DNA from: Deinococcus sp.
GTDB lineage: Bacteria > Deinococcota > Deinococci > Deinococcales > Deinococcaceae
NCBI GenBank assembly: GCA_025351205.1
Contig: JANXWI010000348.1
Coordinates: forward strand, 1 to 12,444
Direction: 5' to 3'
DNA: 12,444 nucleotides
The position numbers were made by a program, and so were the translations under genes. Each line of letters opens with the position of its first letter. Position 1 is the stretch's first letter. Shown piece after piece: positions 7,018 through 12,444 of this stretch. The notes under the pieces were generated by a model, which was not told where the DNA came from, did no database searches, and was given only the letters and a program-made list of their open reading frames with translations.

Positions 7018-7262
7018 CGAGAAGGGGGTCTGTTGCCGGAAATGTTGTGTGGCCTACCTGTCTCCGGGTGAACCACCGGAAGTTCCAGCTTTTAGAGCAG
7101 TTGTCCGAATTCCGGTACGAGAGAACCGCCAGGGCGTCCCTCCATTGTCTTGGGCAGAACGGAGCGGTCAAGCGTCCTCACGGGCGCTGCCCTGACCAAG
7201 AACGCGCCTGGGCACGCCTGCCCGCCTCCCACCTGCCCGACTAAATTCACTCCCGTTGGTCG

Positions 7263-7287
7263 GTCAAAAAGAGAACGCCTTTTTGAC
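7263..7287 (-). terminator. Hairpin just past the S53 peptidase stop, probable terminator
   Basis: GTCAAAAAG at 7263-7271 is perfectly complementary to CTTTTTGAC at 7279-7287, with a 7-base loop. The A and T runs sit in the stem, so it could serve transcripts from both directions. It lies seven bases beyond the S53 peptidase stop on the minus strand. The rest of 7018-7294, between the convergent topoisomerase and peptidase genes, holds no recognisable gene. Confidence 0.55.
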
Positions 7288-7294
7288 AAATGCT

Positions 7295-8950
7295 CTACGC
7301 GGGTGGCAGCTCTCTCAGTGCCGCCAGCAGCGCCTCGCCGTCGGGGCTGCCCAGGCCGGTGCAGGCGTCCCAGCCGGGGCGGGCCGAGTAGGCCCCGTTG
7401 TTGCCGTCGGTCACGTCGTTGAAGCCGCCCCTCAGCGCGTACAGCCTGGGATTCAGGAAACCCAGCCGGGTGCCGGGAGTCTGGACGCTCAGCGCCTGGT
7501 TGAGCCGCGCGGTCAGGCCCGCCCACAGCGGAGACACGGCGCTGGTGCCGCCGATCACGGTGTCTATGCCGTCCACCCGCACCTGATAGCCGGTCTGCGG
7601 GTCGGCCACCGCGCACACGTCGGGCACGCCCCGGCCCAGGCGGTAGGGCGGATTGGCCGACCCCGGCACGCCCGCCGCGTTCTGGTATGCGGGCAGCGGG
7701 TACACGCCGCTCACCCCGCCGCCCGTCGCGCCGTTGCCGGGGCCGTTGTTCCAGACCGTCTCGCTGACTATCCGCCCCGCCTGAAGGGTCAGCCGCGTGC
7801 CGCCGCAGCCGGTGGCCGCCGGGCTGGAGGCGGGAAAATCGGTGTACGCCGCGCCGCCGGGCACCCGGTCACTGCTTCCGTCGTCTCCGGCGGCGCAGAA
7901 CACGCTCACGCCCAGCAGCCCGGCCTCCTGAAAAGCGCCGGTCATGGCGTTCATGGCCTGCGCGGTCCAGCTGACCTCGGCGGCTCCCCAGCTGATCGAG
8001 ATGACGCTTGCGCGGTGAACCGGGTCGTGCGCCGCCTGGGTCACGGCATTCAGGAACCCGGCGTCGGTGTTGGGCGCGAAATACACCACGATGGCTGCCC
8101 CGGGGGCCGAGGCCCCGACCACCTCGATGTCGAGCAGCACCTCGCCGTCCGGGCCGTTCGGGTCGCCGGTGGGCAGGTTGCCGCCGCCGTTCACGCCCAC
8201 CGCGCTGACCTTGGGCGTCTTCAGCCCCGCCGCCCGGAAGTAGGCGTCCAGGTCGCTCTGGCGGTAGCCGCCGCCCAGTTCGATGATCGCCACCGTCTGC
8301 CCGCTGCCGTCGTAGTCTGCCGGAAAGGCGTAGGCCTGGGTGAGCAGACTGACCGGATACCCGGCGGTGAAGGCGCGCGGGTGGGCCACCCCTGGCCTGC
8401 TGGACGACGCCTGTGTGGAAAACGGCTGCGGCGAGCCGTAACGAAACTGGGTGTGCGCCTGTGGGCGGTCATCCAGCCCGAAGACGCCTTCGATGATGCC
8501 CGCCACGCTGACCGGAACGCTCAACGTGCCGTGCCGCCCACGAAACTCGGTGCCCGGCAGGGGCACGGATTCTGCCCCGGTGGGCGGCTCGGCTGACCTG
8601 TTTATGCTGTACAGGTGCAGACGCGCCCCGAAGGCGGTCTCCATGTCGCCCAGCTGGCCGCTCAGGATCACCGTGCGCCTCTCCTGGCTGGCTTCGGTCA
8701 CGTCCAGATGGTGCCCACGGGCAAAGTCGGCCACCGCCCGCATGTCCTCGGGGGTGGCCCCGTACCGCGCGCTGAACTGTTCGGGCGTCAGCACCGGCGT
8801 GGCGTCACCGGGCGTCGGCAGAGCTTCGCGTGGCCGCAGCCGCAGCGTCACCTCGATTCTTTCCCCGGGTGCGGGCGCGCCCACCTGCCGGGCGCTGACG
8901 GGGGCACGCTTCTCACTGCCGGGCAAAACGGTTCGCGGTTCTGTCGTCAT
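7295..8950 (-). CDS. Pro-kumamolisin family serine-carboxyl peptidase (sedolisin, S53)
   Basis: The product has 551 residues. The start at 8950 has GGAGG seven bases upstream. Residues about 28-165 match the S53 activation prodomain (LTPEQFSARYGATPEDMRAV), and the catalytic domain begins near residue 193. The catalytic residues are Glu270 and Asp274 (GEVLLD), oxyanion Asp356 (AAGDDGSSD) and nucleophile Ser470 (GGTSAVSP). Their spacings of 4, 82 and 114 equal those recalled for kumamolisin (Glu78, Asp82, Asp164, Ser278). The C-terminal calcium site is also recognisable (FNDVTDGNNG, then GWDACTGLGSPDG). It should be an acid-active endopeptidase that self-cleaves its propeptide. No classical signal peptide is visible; the first 30 residues are polar, so the export route is unclear. 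It is a single-gene unit, with tandem repeats in its leader and a hairpin after its stop. Confidence 0.93.
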   Translation of the reverse strand: MTTEPRTVLPGSEKRAPVSARQVGAPAPGERIEVTLRLRPREALPTPGDATPVLTPEQFSARYGATPEDMRAVADFARGHHLDVTEASQERRTVILSGQLGDMETAFGARLHLYSINRSAEPPTGAESVPLPGTEFRGRHGTLSVPVSVAGIIEGVFGLDDRPQAHTQFRYGSPQPFSTQASSSRPGVAHPRAFTAGYPVSLLTQAYAFPADYDGSGQTVAIIELGGGYRQSDLDAYFRAAGLKTPKVSAVGVNGGGNLPTGDPNGPDGEVLLDIEVVGASAPGAAIVVYFAPNTDAGFLNAVTQAAHDPVHRASVISISWGAAEVSWTAQAMNAMTGAFQEAGLLGVSVFCAAGDDGSSDRVPGGAAYTDFPASSPAATGCGGTRLTLQAGRIVSETVWNNGPGNGATGGGVSGVYPLPAYQNAAGVPGSANPPYRLGRGVPDVCAVADPQTGYQVRVDGIDTVIGGTSAVSPLWAGLTARLNQALSVQTPGTRLGFLNPRLYALRGGFNDVTDGNNGAYSARPGWDACTGLGSPDGEALLAALRELPPA

Positions 8951-8964
8951 GGTTGACCTCCACG

Positions 8965-8991
8965 GTGCTGTGATGAAACAGTGTTGTGATG
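8965..8991. repeat. Direct repeat, 11 bp at 16-bp spacing, next to the S53 ribosome-binding site
   Basis: GTGCTGTGATG at 8965-8975 recurs as GTGTTGTGATG at 8981-8991, with one mismatch. On the minus (sense) strand this reads as two CATCACA-containing units immediately before the peptidase Shine-Dalgarno, so a bound protein or RNA structure there could affect translation initiation. Confidence 0.65.
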
Positions 8992-8996
8992 CACAC

Positions 8997-9024
8997 GAAG
9001 CGCTGATAAAGAAGCGCTGGTAAA
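8997..9024. repeat. Tandem 14-bp repeat in the S53 peptidase leader
   Basis: GAAGCGCTGATAAA (8997-9010) is directly followed by GAAGCGCTGGTAAA (9011-9024), with 13 of 14 bases identical. Each unit contains the palindrome AGCGCT. It lies 47-74 bases upstream of the peptidase start codon, where an operator or a leader-RNA structure would be expected. Confidence 0.8.
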
Positions 9025-9105
9025 GACGAGAACCTGAATCTGTGCCGCTCCCAGGACGCTGCTGCTTGCCCAGTCACCCAATCAGATTGCAAAGGAAGAA
9101 GAAGC

Positions 9106-9348
9106 ATGGTGTTATTACGTTCATTACATATCATAGCAGAAGATTTTGACGGTCTGGTGAGCCGGCAAGGGTCTGTCTGGTCGGGCGAATTCTGTCTTGT
9201 CGCTGGCATTTACCTGAACGGGGGCAGAGAGGGCGTTACCTTCCGGGAGTGGCCTCATTCGACGGCCCGGTACGGTCTGGTGCAGGTAAGGAGGTCTCCG
9301 GCGATGTTGCTGAATTTCCTGGAATCGGAGCCAAACCGTACGTTTTGA
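9106..9348 (+). CDS. Doubtful small ORF, 80 residues
   Basis: An ATG at 9106 is preceded by the purine run AAAGGAAGAAGAAG and opens an 80-codon frame. I recognise no family. The first fifteen codons are AT-rich (tta, tca, ata, gat, ttt), unlike the neighbouring genes, and the remainder is mixed. An in-frame internal ATG at 9304 has a full-consensus Shine-Dalgarno before it. It may be a small native gene, a gene remnant or chance. It ends 36 bases before the convergent HxlR-type regulator's stop. Confidence 0.2.
   Translation: MVLLRSLHIIAEDFDGLVSRQGSVWSGEFCLVAGIYLNGGREGVTFREWPHSTARYGLVQVRRSPAMLLNFLESEPNRTF
9287..9306 (+). promoter_or_regulatory. Full-consensus Shine-Dalgarno before a 14-codon ORF
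   Basis: TAAGGAGGT at 9287-9295 matches the complete anti-Shine-Dalgarno complement, with eight bases before an ATG at 9304. The frame MLLNFLESEPNRTF stops at 9346-9348. It is the strongest ribosome-binding sequence in the window, yet it precedes almost no coding sequence. Confidence 0.45.
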
Positions 9349-9384
9349 CACTTGCTGCGTTCGCCGACACCCCAGGAGTTCTGT

Positions 9385-10056
9385 TCAATCTGGGGTGACA
9401 ACCCGTGACGCGGCCCGCGCCTCGTGGTCCAGCACCGCTGCGATCAGGCCGGGCGGCAGTCCCTCGCCCCACAGCACGATGTGCCCGATGACGGTGTTGA
9501 AGGCCGTTCCCACCGCCGAATGGCGGTACGTGGTGCGCGGCGGCATGCTCGACTGCACCGCCCTGAGAACCAGCCCCAGCGCCTCCAGTTCGCTCAGACG
9601 CCGCGACAGGGTGGTGGCGCTGGGGGTCTGCACGGCGCGCATCAGGTCGTTGAAGCCCAGTTCGCCGGGAATCAGGCAGCGCATGATCGGCATACAGTAT
9701 CTGCGCTGAAGGGCCAGCAGCAGGCGGGCCGGGTCAATGGCCGGGTGCTGCCGTTGAAACTCCTCCAGGGCGTCCAGCAGGGGCCGCAGCCTCAGGCCGT
9801 AATCGCTCAGAGCGTACAGCAAGCCCCGGCGCACCACCACGCCGCAGCCCTGCATCTGGTCCAGCCGACGGTGCAGGGTGGTGGCGCTGCGCGCCCCGCT
9901 GGCCCGGAGCAGGCCGGTAAAGGGCAGAGGCCCGCCGATCAGCGCCCTGACCATCGCCAGGACCGAGCGCCCCTGGAGCAGTTCAACCGCCTTTGCAGCC
10001 CCGAGATGAGGGCTGGCTTGAGACTCCAGAGTGTGGAGCGCTCCATTTTCTGTCAT
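9385..10056 (-). CDS. Transcriptional regulator with two HxlR-like winged-helix domains
   Basis: The product has 223 residues from the ATG at 10056. The frame stays open upstream to 10329, but that extension is Arg/Pro-rich, does not resemble the family and overlaps the divergent oxidoreductase gene, so I reject it. Two related HxlR-type winged helices lie in tandem: residues about 21-100 and 109-197. The repeated core is SATTLHRRLDQMQGCGVVVR in the first and SATTLSRRLSELEALGLVLR in the second. Most HxlR proteins carry one such domain and work as dimers, so this protein may supply both halves of a dimer in one chain. Cys71, Cys121 and Cys127 are present; family members such as YodB and QorR sense electrophiles or oxidants through cysteine. 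It diverges from two NAD(P)-binding oxidoreductase genes and probably controls them and itself through the palindromic sites at 10024-10088. The Shine-Dalgarno is weak (AAAGAGAG). Confidence 0.8.
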   Translation of the reverse strand: MTENGALHTLESQASPHLGAAKAVELLQGRSVLAMVRALIGGPLPFTGLLRASGARSATTLHRRLDQMQGCGVVVRRGLLYALSDYGLRLRPLLDALEEFQRQHPAIDPARLLLALQRRYCMPIMRCLIPGELGFNDLMRAVQTPSATTLSRRLSELEALGLVLRAVQSSMPPRTTYRHSAVGTAFNTVIGHIVLWGEGLPPGLIAAVLDHEARAASRVVTPD

Positions 10057-10088
10057 ACTCTCTTTCAAAGCTGCTCCACATTCTGGAG
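10024..10088. promoter_or_regulatory. Paired CTCCA-N5-TGGAG operators around the HxlR regulator start
   Basis: CTCCAGAGTGTGGAG (10024-10038) and CTCCACATTCTGGAG (10074-10088) are each palindromes of 5-bp half-sites with a 5-base spacer. Together they form a 17-bp inverted repeat (10023-10039 and 10073-10089) with one mismatch. A third, degenerate copy, CTCCATTTTCTGTCA, lies between them at 10041-10055. One full site is inside the regulator's first codons and the other is just upstream of its ATG (10054-10056), beside a possible minus-strand -10 TACACT (10087-10092). This layout fits autorepression and control of the divergent operon. Confidence 0.7.
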
Positions 10089-10140
10089 TGTACGCCCGAG
10101 GTCGATATGAATCCAGCCCGCATCTGCCGCCTGCCTGCTC

Positions 10141-10180
10141 CAGTCCAGTCCCAGACACACCCGTTCTGTACAGTCCAGTC
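10141..10180. repeat. 10-bp direct repeat upstream of the oxidoreductase operon
   Basis: CAGTCCAGTC occurs at 10141-10150 and 10171-10180, exactly 30 bases apart (about three helical turns), each followed within a few bases by GACAC. An 8-bp palindrome CTGTACAG (10166-10173) overlaps the second copy. All of this lies in the 160-bp gap between the regulator and the first oxidoreductase, so a promoter or regulator-binding role is possible. Confidence 0.5.
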
Positions 10181-10216
10181 CGACACGGCCTTCTCTGTCC
10201 CGTCCGGGTGTGCGCG

Positions 10217-10837
10217 GTGAAGCTGGCCCTGCTGGGCGGCACGGGCCGCACCGGACGGCTGCTGATCGACATGGCGCTTGCTCGGGGGCACAGCCTGAAG
10301 GTGCTGGCGCGTGACCCGCAGCGGCTCAAACGGCACGCCCACCTGGAAGCCGTGCAGGGTGACGCCCGCGCCCCAGACGCCTACGCCGAACTGCTGGCCG
10401 GGACAGACGCGGTGCTGTGCGCTCTGGGACCGGTCAAAGGAGACCCCAGCGGGGTCATGACGCTGGCCGCCCAGCACCTGACCCGGTTCATGCCGGAGGC
10501 GGGCGTGCAGCGGCTCGTGACGCTCACGGGCGCGGGCGTGGCGCGGCCCGGTGACCGCCCGAGGCTGCCCGACAGGATCATCCGTACCCTGCTGCGCCTG
10601 ACTCAGCCGGAGGTGCTGGCCGACTCGGTGCGGCACGTAGAGCTGATCTGCGCCAGCGGCCTCGACTACACGGTGGTGCGCGTGCCGATGCTCACGGACG
10701 GCCCCGCCGCCGCGCTGAAAGTGGGAATGGTGGGCGACATCCGCCCCAGGGTGAGTCGCGCCAGCACCGCCCGCTTCATGCTGGACGCGCTGGAAGACCG
10801 GGCGCTGATCGCTCAGACCCCGGCCATCAGCAACTGA
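10217..10837 (+). CDS. NAD(P)H-binding atypical short-chain dehydrogenase
   Basis: From the GTG at 10217 the product has 206 residues and begins VKLALLGGTGRTG, the expected start of an NAD(P)-binding Rossmann fold, with the glycine motif at residues 7-13. Later landmarks are DAVLCALGP (64-72), RLVTLTGAGVARPGD (99-113) and LDYTVVRVPMLTDGP (149-163), typical of the NAD(P)H-binding NmrA-like families related to flavin reductase BLVRB. The substrate cannot be inferred. A second in-frame GTG lies at 10208; neither has a clear Shine-Dalgarno. The frame is open back to 10031, but that stretch is low-complexity and would overlap the operator and the divergent regulator. A second oxidoreductase begins 22 bases downstream, probably in the same operon. 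Confidence 0.8.
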   Translation: MKLALLGGTGRTGRLLIDMALARGHSLKVLARDPQRLKRHAHLEAVQGDARAPDAYAELLAGTDAVLCALGPVKGDPSGVMTLAAQHLTRFMPEAGVQRLVTLTGAGVARPGDRPRLPDRIIRTLLRLTQPEVLADSVRHVELICASGLDYTVVRVPMLTDGPAAALKVGMVGDIRPRVSRASTARFMLDALEDRALIAQTPAISN

Positions 10838-10859
10838 ATCTGAACGTACAGGAGAGGGT

Positions 10860-11750
10860 ATGAATGCAGTTCAAGGCGACGTACACACCAGCCCGCTGAT
10901 TTTTGTCATGGGCGCGACGGGCAACGTGGGCGGCGAAATCGCCCGGCAGCTCAGCGAGACCGGAACACACTTCAGGACCGGGGTTCGGCAGCCTGAGAAG
11001 GCTCCGCCGCTGCCGGGAGCCGAAATCTGCCGCTTCGACGCGGGCGACCCGGCCAGCTACGGCGCGCTGGACGGCGTGCAGCGGATGTTCGTGCTGTGGC
11101 CCCCCGGCACGGACGTGAACAGGGACGTGCTGCCCATGCTGGAGGCGGCGCGCAGCCGGGGCGTGCGGCAGGTGGTGTTCCTGTCCATCCTGGGCGCTGA
11201 GCGTATCCGGGTGGTGCCGCACCGCCGGGTCGAGCAGTGGCTGGAGGCGTCCGGCCTGGACTGGGTGTTTCTGCGGGCCAGCTACTTCATGCAGAACCTG
11301 AGCGGCGTTCACCGTGACGACGTCCGGCTGCGCGACGAGGTGTTCCTGCCCGCCGGAAGGGGGCGCACCAGCTTTGTGGACGTGCGCGACGTGGCAGCGG
11401 TGGCGGTGCGGGCGCTGAAGGAAGGCCACAGGAGCCGCGCCTATGACCTGACGGGCGCGCTGGCCCTGAATTACGAACAGGTGGCCGACGCCCTGAGCGT
11501 GACGCTCGGCAGGCAGATTCGCTACACCAACCCCTCGCCTCTGAAGTTTGTCCGGGTCAGCCTGGAGCGCGGCGTGGCCGTGGCGTTCGCCCTGTTCATG
11601 CTGGCCGAGTACACGCTCGCCAGGGTCGGGCTGGCCGGGCGCGTCACCCGGACCGTGCAGGAGGTGCTGGGACGCGCCCCGATCAGCCTGCGTCAGTTCG
11701 CCGAGGACCACCGCGCCGTCTGGATGAAGGACGAGAGCGAAACAACCTGA
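10860..11750 (+). CDS. NmrA-like NAD(P)-dependent oxidoreductase (quinone reductase QorB-like)
   Basis: The product has 296 residues, with a strong GGAGAGGG just before the ATG at 10860. The Rossmann motif GATGNVG is at residues 18-24. FVLWPPGTDVNRDV (77-90), VVFLSILGAE (105-114), DWVFLRASYFMQN (134-146) and SFVDVRDVAAVAVRAL (171-186) follow the NmrA/QorB pattern of atypical short-chain dehydrogenases without the Tyr-x3-Lys catalytic pair. E. coli QorB (YtfG) is a related NADPH:quinone reductase that sits beside the HxlR-type gene ytfH, which supports a quinone or electrophile detoxification role here. Substrate and cofactor preference are inferred only. It is the second gene of an operon with 10217-10837 and converges with the methyltransferase across 12 bases. 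Confidence 0.85.
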   Translation: MNAVQGDVHTSPLIFVMGATGNVGGEIARQLSETGTHFRTGVRQPEKAPPLPGAEICRFDAGDPASYGALDGVQRMFVLWPPGTDVNRDVLPMLEAARSRGVRQVVFLSILGAERIRVVPHRRVEQWLEASGLDWVFLRASYFMQNLSGVHRDDVRLRDEVFLPAGRGRTSFVDVRDVAAVAVRALKEGHRSRAYDLTGALALNYEQVADALSVTLGRQIRYTNPSPLKFVRVSLERGVAVAFALFMLAEYTLARVGLAGRVTRTVQEVLGRAPISLRQFAEDHRAVWMKDESETT

Positions 11751-11762
11751 TCGAGGTCACGT

Positions 11763-12428
11763 TCAATCTGGCAACCTGCCCGTGGCCCGGCCAATCACCG
11801 CCAGCAGCGGGTCGCTCAGGCCCATGCGGGCCATTTTTGGGCTGCGGTTGAGCGCCTCCAGGTCGGTCCAGTTGCCCGCCGCGTGCAGGTAGCGTAGCAC
11901 CAGCGCCATGCGCCCCCGGTCATCCAGTGAGTGCCACACCGCCACGGCCTTGCTGGGAAAGCAGCGGTTGGAAAAGCTGATCACCACCGGGCCGCCCGGT
12001 ACCAGCACCCGGCTCAGGTCGCGCAGCACCTCGGCGGGCCGGGTCAGGTAGTCGATGGACACGGTGACGCCCGCCGCGCCGAAGCTGTGGTCCGCAAACG
12101 GCAGCAGCGGCTGCGCGTTCAGGTTCTGCACCACGTACTTGTTCAGGCGCGGGTTGTTCGCCAGTTCCGAGGCGTTCAGGCCCAGGCCCGTCACCTGGGC
12201 GTACTCCACCTCGGGAGGCAGGTGGCTGATCCAGCTGCTCATCAGGTCCAGAACGCGCCCGCCCGCAGGCAGATACTCGCGGTACAGCTGGGTCACGGCG
12301 GCGATGGCGCCCTCGTCGATGTGGGCCACGAAGCGCGCCTCGCGGTAAAACTGCTCGTCGGGCGTCTCGTCCTGGCGGCGAAAGGCGTTGGCGGGCAGTT
12401 CCAGAGGGTCGGTGGGCAGGTCGTCCAT
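11763..12428 (-). CDS. Class I SAM-dependent methyltransferase
   Basis: The product has 221 residues. Motif I is GRVLDLMSSWISHLP (57-71), where the usual Gly-x-Gly is replaced by LMSSW, a variant I recall from a conserved methyltransferase type-11 subgroup. GLGLNASELANN (81-92) follows, with an acidic residue absent at the usual ribose-binding spot, then a QNLNAQPLLPFADHSFGAAG stretch (101-120) and LVPGGPVVISFSNRCFP (142-158), the post-motif strand. The substrate is unknown; the small size and lack of extra domains suggest a small-molecule substrate. No Shine-Dalgarno precedes the ATG. Instead CACAAT ends six bases before it, which resembles the -10 placement of leaderless Deinococcus messages, but the window ends there. 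It converges with the upstream oxidoreductase gene and has no operon partner in view. Confidence 0.85.
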   Translation of the reverse strand: MDDLPTDPLELPANAFRRQDETPDEQFYREARFVAHIDEGAIAAVTQLYREYLPAGGRVLDLMSSWISHLPPEVEYAQVTGLGLNASELANNPRLNKYVVQNLNAQPLLPFADHSFGAAGVTVSIDYLTRPAEVLRDLSRVLVPGGPVVISFSNRCFPSKAVAVWHSLDDRGRMALVLRYLHAAGNWTDLEALNRSPKMARMGLSDPLLAVIGRATGRLPD

Positions 12429-12444
12429 GCGGCGATTGTGCCCC

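Larger units (their letters stand above)
8951..9384. other. 434-bp spacer upstream of the S53 peptidase, with repeats and a doubtful small ORF
   Basis: This holds the promoter of the minus-strand peptidase gene and the region beyond the end of the HxlR-type regulator. The part from about 9080 to 9150 is AT-rich against the surroundings. It contains tandem repeats at 8965-9024, a possible minus-strand -10 TATGAT at 9131-9136, a doubtful plus-strand ORF at 9106-9348, and an inverted repeat CACCCCAG/CTGGGGTG (9368-9375 and 9390-9397) around the regulator's stop codon. No insertion sequence was recognised. Confidence 0.5.

Noticed and set aside
7018..7244. Plus-strand 76-codon frame after topoisomerase IB
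   Set aside because: No ribosome-binding site or family resemblance; it begins inside the topoisomerase stop region and looks like chance.
10031..10207. N-terminal extension of the first oxidoreductase from an ATG at 10031
   Set aside because: The extra 60 residues are low-complexity, overlap the divergent regulator's start and operators, and precede a protein that otherwise begins exactly at the Rossmann beta-strand.
10057..10329. Upstream extension of the HxlR-type regulator to an ATG at 10329
   Set aside because: The 91 added residues are Arg/Pro-rich, resemble no family and lie over the oxidoreductase coding region.
9384..11771. Shared 11-mer GTTCAATCTGG at the 3' ends of the HxlR-type regulator (9384-9394) and methyltransferase (11761-11771) genes
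   Set aside because: Both encode Pro-Asp-stop, but many exact 11-mer repeats are expected by chance in 12 kb and the flanks do not match.

Overview
The window is GC-rich DNA, almost certainly from a Deinococcus or close relative. The main reason is a uracil-DNA glycosylase gene immediately followed by a poxvirus-like type IB topoisomerase gene, an order known from Deinococcus radiodurans (recalled, not searched). A photolyase gene and a kumamolisin-type S53 peptidase fit that setting. No rRNA, tRNA, CRISPR array, phage module or intact insertion sequence was seen.

Layout. (1) 1-1749, minus strand: the N-terminal 583 residues of a large lipoprotein with a malectin-like domain, an Ig-like domain and the start of a sugar-dehydrogenase-like beta-propeller; it runs off the left edge. 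(2) 2428-3351, plus strand: a divergent lipoprotein with an Ig-like BIG2 domain and a second copy of the same malectin-like domain, ended by a strong 11-bp hairpin at 3414-3445. (3) 3557-7017, plus strand: a DNA-repair operon in which a photolyase/cryptochrome-like domain is joined in frame to a family-1 uracil-DNA glycosylase (UDG), with the type IB topoisomerase coupled by a TGATG overlap. (4) 7295-8950, minus strand: a pro-sedolisin (S53) with a complete catalytic set and tandem repeats in its leader. (5) 8951-9384: a mostly non-coding spacer containing a short ORF and a full-consensus Shine-Dalgarno. (6) 9385-10056, minus strand: a regulator with two HxlR-like winged-helix domains. It diverges from two NAD(P)-binding oxidoreductase genes (10217-10837 and 10860-11750), with palindromic operator-like sites around the regulator's start codon. 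(7) 11763-12428, minus strand: a class I SAM-dependent methyltransferase, convergent with the oxidoreductase operon.

How the genes may work together. The repair operon could combine direct reversal of UV damage, base excision of uracil and relief of supercoiling. Its most unusual property is the absence of any stop codon between photolyase and UDG, while UDG keeps its own ribosome-binding site and start. One locus could therefore make both a 790-residue fusion and a free 247-residue UDG. The photolyase part lacks two of the three tryptophans of the classical electron-transfer triad. The regulator/oxidoreductase pair resembles known HxlR-quinone reductase pairs and is probably an electrophile or redox response unit. 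The two lipoproteins probably display a shared carbohydrate-binding-like fold at the cell surface.
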